From NCBI GenBank assembly GCA_900546875.1, contig URET01000050.1:1-8693 (forward strand): a stretch of DNA of 8,693 nt, in the 5' to 3' direction. Source of the DNA: an uncultured Eubacteriales bacterium. Its GTDB lineage: Bacteria > Bacillota > Clostridia > Christensenellales > CAG-314. Of the stretch, positions 7,099-8,693 are shown one piece after another. The notes under the pieces were generated by a model, which made no database searches, was not told where the DNA came from, and was given only the letters and a program-made list of their open reading frames with translations. Both the position numbers and the translations under genes were made by a program. Within the stretch, counting starts at the first letter, position 1. Each line of letters starts with the position of its first letter.

Positions 7099-7118
7099 AT
7101 TAACGCCATCACACGGGC
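7099..7118 (+). repeat. 20-bp direct repeat, copy 2
   Basis: Identical to 7033-7052. Its left edge overlaps TGTGTATTA (7094-7102), which matches the reverse DnaA-box consensus TGTGNATAA at 8 of 9 positions; copy 1 has TTTGCATTA there (7 of 9). Only this copy can form a 5-bp hairpin, ACGCC with GGCGT. Confidence 0.9.
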
Positions 7119-7164
7119 GTCCGATTCAATACTGATCTTTCAGGCTGAGAATAAACATACATTT

Positions 7165-7194
7165 CCGTTCGCTTTCCGAACGGCTTTTGTTTTC
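7165..7194 (+). terminator. Intrinsic terminator, probably for dnaA
   Basis: Stem CCGTTCG (7165-7171), loop CTTTC, stem CGAACGG (7177-7183), then C and TTTTGTTTT. It is the first good plus-strand terminator after dnaA, 188 nt past the stop. The dnaA mRNA would therefore carry both 20-bp repeats. It could alternatively end a small RNA made from the repeat region. Confidence 0.85.
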
Positions 7195-7313
7195 AGCTGA
7201 GTTAATACGCTTTTTCTTTTCAGCCCCCGCATTCTTAAAATTATCCTTATAAAACACCGGATCATACAACAGCACAGTATAGACTCCCGTAAAATATTCC
7301 GGCAAATTTGCAT

Positions 7314-7349
7314 AAAAAACCGGGCGGAAAACATATGATCTCAGCCCGG
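7314..7349 (-). terminator. Minus-strand intrinsic terminator
   Basis: On the minus strand, CCGGGC (7349-7344), an 18-nt loop with two more possible pairs after one mismatch, GCCCGG (7325-7320), then TTTTTT (7319-7314). The only minus-strand gene upstream is the acetyltransferase ending at 7758, about 400 nt away. It therefore ends either a long 3' tail or an unrecognised transcript. Confidence 0.65.
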
Positions 7350-7645
7350 GATATCTTTCCGTTCATATATTTCGAAAATTCAAGACCCGAATCAGGGTAT
7401 GCAGATTCAGCTAAAATACTTTTATGACCCATCGATCGCGGGAAACCGAAGCGTCACCTCCATAAGTCATGATTCACGGCGGATATTACGATCCCGGAAG
7501 GATTTTTCATGCTCCGGAAGCTCATTCATCCGCATACCGCAAAACATGGATTTTTTATTTTTACCTTTACACTTTTTCGGCTTATTCTGCGTTTTATAAA
7601 TTTCGCGCACCCTTTACGCCGCTTTTTTCAGAAACCGTCCGCTTG

Positions 7646-7695
7646 GAAAACGATACATATCCGCCTTTCGAAAAACGATACATGTCCGCCTTTCG
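7646..7695. repeat. 25-bp tandem duplication, two copies
   Basis: Copies 7646-7670 and 7671-7695 share the core AAAACGATACAT and the end CCGCCTTTCG. They differ at two positions (first base G/A; CATAT versus CATGT). The 25-bp unit is not a multiple of three, which argues against coding here. Confidence 0.88.
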
Positions 7696-7757
7696 ATATC
7701 AAAGCGAATATAAATTTTCCGATCAGGCGTCCTCATATACCGCTGCCCGATCCCGTA

Positions 7758-8333
7758 TCATAATTCTTTTACGTATCTGCGAGTGATTATTGCGTTTCCG
7801 TCGATCATGTTAGCAATCTTATCCTGCAGGACGAAACCGTTTTTTTCCATAACTCTTGCAGATGCGTGATTATCGTCGTCACATGTGGCCAAAACGGAAC
7901 TTATCCCCCTGCTCCTTGCTTTTTCTAACCCCAACCGAAGCATCAGCGTCCCGTAGCCCTTGTTCCACTCGGAAAAACGAACGCCGTATCCGATATGCCC
8001 GCCGTACCGCTCAAGTGCGCCGGTCAGTCTGTGCCTTATATTTATTTCTCCGATAAAATAATTTCTGTCTTCGTCGACCAACCAGTAAAAATCAGAGCCG
8101 ACCCAACCGGGTTTTAAATTGCGTTCGTTTCTGAAATCATCGAATTTTTCAAAAATGTCATACTTTTCCGCGTCATAAAAAACATACCTTTTCACGCCGT
8201 TAAACACGTTCTCTTCGCCGGCTTCAATATACGACTGCAAATATTTTTCTTCCGGTACCGTAAGCACTATCATAATTAATTTTTGTTCCGAATTGTCTTC
8301 GTTTTCAGGATCATACGGCAAATTCTGACGCAT
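7758..8333 (-). CDS. GNAT-family N-acetyltransferase
   Basis: Transfers an acetyl group from acetyl-CoA to an unidentified amine. 191 residues. The GNAT core is in order: the strand FYWLVDEDRNYFIGEINIR (about 82-100), GGHIGYGVRFSEWNKGYGT (about 111-129) forming the acetyl-CoA pyrophosphate loop, and ATCDDDNHASARVMEKNGF (149-167), the typical C-terminal signature. The first residue of the R/Q-x-x-G-x-G/A loop is Trp (WNKGYG), while the glycines are kept. ATG 8333 has a modest SD, GGTGA, 6 nt upstream. The N-terminal 20 residues are polar and outside the fold, and an in-frame ATG at 8273 would give a 171-residue core protein but has no SD, so the start is uncertain. A 14-bp palindrome sits just upstream. 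No clear promoter is seen; read-through from the tRNA gene is possible. The substrate is unknown; this subgroup resembles uncharacterised YoaA/YkwB-like enzymes. Confidence 0.88.
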   Translation of the reverse strand: MRQNLPYDPENEDNSEQKLIMIVLTVPEEKYLQSYIEAGEENVFNGVKRYVFYDAEKYDIFEKFDDFRNERNLKPGWVGSDFYWLVDEDRNYFIGEINIRHRLTGALERYGGHIGYGVRFSEWNKGYGTLMLRLGLEKARSRGISSVLATCDDDNHASARVMEKNGFVLQDKIANMIDGNAIITRRYVKEL

Positions 8334-8342
8334 TTAATATCA

Positions 8343-8356
8343 CCGATCTTGATCGG
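8343..8356. promoter_or_regulatory. 14-bp palindrome upstream of the acetyltransferase gene
   Basis: CCGATC-TT-GATCGG lies 9 nt before the proposed start codon at 8333 and overlaps the SD on the minus strand. It could be an operator, but its 2-nt centre is too short for a normal RNA loop unless the end pairs open. Confidence 0.35.
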
Positions 8357-8392
8357 GTACGCCTTCCGACCTGCAACACCGTATGACCGGAT

Positions 8393-8405
8393 AAAAAAAG
8401 AGAAC
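8393..8405 (-). terminator. T-tract terminator of the tRNA-Gly gene
   Basis: Seven Ts on the minus strand (8399-8393) follow GTTCTC. GTTCTCT (8405-8399) pairs perfectly with AGAGAAC (8497-8491) in the tRNA leader. The terminating helix therefore encloses the whole tRNA instead of being a compact hairpin. Confidence 0.6.
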
Positions 8406-8411
8406 CTTTAT

Positions 8412-8485
8412 TGGAGCGGATGACGGGAATCGAACCCGCACCTACAGCTTGGGAAGCTGTCGTTCTACCACTAAACTACATCCGC
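8412..8485 (-). tRNA. tRNA-Gly, anticodon CCC
   Basis: A full cloverleaf on the minus strand, 74 nt including the encoded CCA. The acceptor stem is GCGGATG with CATCCGC (7 perfect pairs). The D arm is GTTT-AGTGGTA-GAAC. The anticodon stem is ACAGC with GCTGT around loop TTCCCAA, so the anticodon is CCC, reading the glycine codon GGG. The variable loop is AGGT. The T arm is GCGGG-TTCGATT-CCCGT. The discriminator is U73, as expected for bacterial glycine tRNAs. The gene stands alone with its own promoter. Confidence 0.97.
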
Positions 8486-8507
8486 ATTTTGTTCTCTCAG
8501 CTTGTAT

Positions 8508-8536
8508 ATTTTACCACACCGTTTCACTTTTGTCTA
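8508..8536 (-). promoter_or_regulatory. Promoter of the tRNA-Gly gene
   Basis: On the minus strand, TAGACA (8536-8531), 17 nt, TAAAAT (8513-8508), with an extended -10 TG just upstream. The start is expected near 8501, about 16 nt before the mature tRNA 5' end. That short leader contains the AGAGAAC arm of the flanking repeat. Confidence 0.75.
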
Positions 8537-8554
8537 ATGTTTGAAAGGCTTTTT

Positions 8555-8693
8555 TTATTTCCGCACGTAAAACAAACGCCTTTCATGACTGCTCCGGATC
8601 CCGACGAGTTCATATGCGTTACGGCTTGCTTTCAAGCACCGCTTTTTGCCGTCAGTATAACCTTTCGGTATTTGAACGCTTTCTGCTTTCCGT
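8555..8693 (-). CDS. Possible C-terminal fragment of an unidentified protein (low confidence)
   Basis: One minus-strand frame is open from the right edge to a TAA at 8555-8557. It gives about 45 basic residues (ending ERRLFYVRK) and lies just upstream of the tRNA promoter. I do not recognise the peptide. A plus-strand frame from ATG 8585 is also open to the edge but has no SD. With so little sequence, neither can be confirmed, and the stretch may be non-coding. Confidence 0.2.
   Translation of the reverse strand, partial: RKAESVQIPKGYTDGKKRCLKASRNAYELVGIRSSHERRLFYVRK

Larger units (their letters stand above)
6977..7757. other. 781-bp gene-poor region downstream of dnaA
   Basis: No reading frame here has both a ribosome site and a recognisable protein. 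The region holds two copies of a 20-bp repeat, a plus-strand terminator, a minus-strand terminator, a 25-bp tandem duplication and an inverted repeat GATCAGGC (7721-7728) with GCCCGATC (7745-7752). A perfect minus-strand GGAGGTGA (7461-7454) has no start codon at a normal distance. It may be an origin region, a regulatory RNA locus or decayed sequence. Confidence 0.6.

Noticed and set aside
7262..7432. 56-codon minus-strand frame
   Set aside because: The SD is 21 nt from the ATG and an intrinsic terminator lies inside the frame.
7469..7786. 105-codon plus-strand frame in the gene-poor region
   Set aside because: No SD; it runs across the 25-bp tandem duplication and into the acetyltransferase gene on the other strand; the peptide is not recognisable and is low in complexity (many Y, F, S).

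Overview
This 8.7-kb window looks like chromosomal DNA of a low- to mid-GC Bacillota, probably a clostridial (Eubacteriales/Oscillospirales-like) anaerobe. The clues are the YabN-type methylase/MazG fusion, a stand-alone biosynthetic thiolase, strong Gram-positive Shine-Dalgarno (SD) sequences, and consensus sigma-A promoters with extended -10 elements. The taxonomy is inference. Gene content is mostly housekeeping. I found no insertion sequence, CRISPR array, phage gene or defence gene.

Layout, left to right. (1) 1-1088, minus: alanine racemase (alr), missing only its last residues at the left edge. (2) 1089-1615: divergent control region, with a hairpin-forming alr leader and a consensus promoter that starts a leader of about 280 nt for the next gene. 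(3) 1616-2821, plus: acetyl-CoA acetyltransferase with its own terminator. (4) 3010-4443 and 4427-5368, plus: a two-gene operon of a YabN-like methylase/MazG fusion and a tRNA-dihydrouridine synthase overlapping by 17 nt. (5) 5621-6976, plus: replication initiator DnaA behind a perfect-consensus promoter. (6) 6977-7757: about 780 bp with no convincing gene, holding an exact 20-bp direct repeat, a plus-strand terminator, a minus-strand terminator and a 25-bp tandem duplication. (7) 7758-8333, minus: GNAT acetyltransferase. (8) 8412-8485, minus: tRNA-Gly with anticodon CCC. (9) 8486-8693: the tRNA promoter and an unassignable edge sequence.

The genes serve different basic processes: D-alanine for peptidoglycan, C4 carbon metabolism or acetoacetyl-CoA supply, nucleotide-pool cleaning, tRNA modification and replication initiation. 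The most interesting parts are non-coding. They are the structured thiolase leader with two competing helices, the repeats beside dnaA (which has no dnaN next to it and no good DnaA-box cluster), and the hairpin abutting the alr ribosome binding site. I did not recognise a clearly new multi-gene system.
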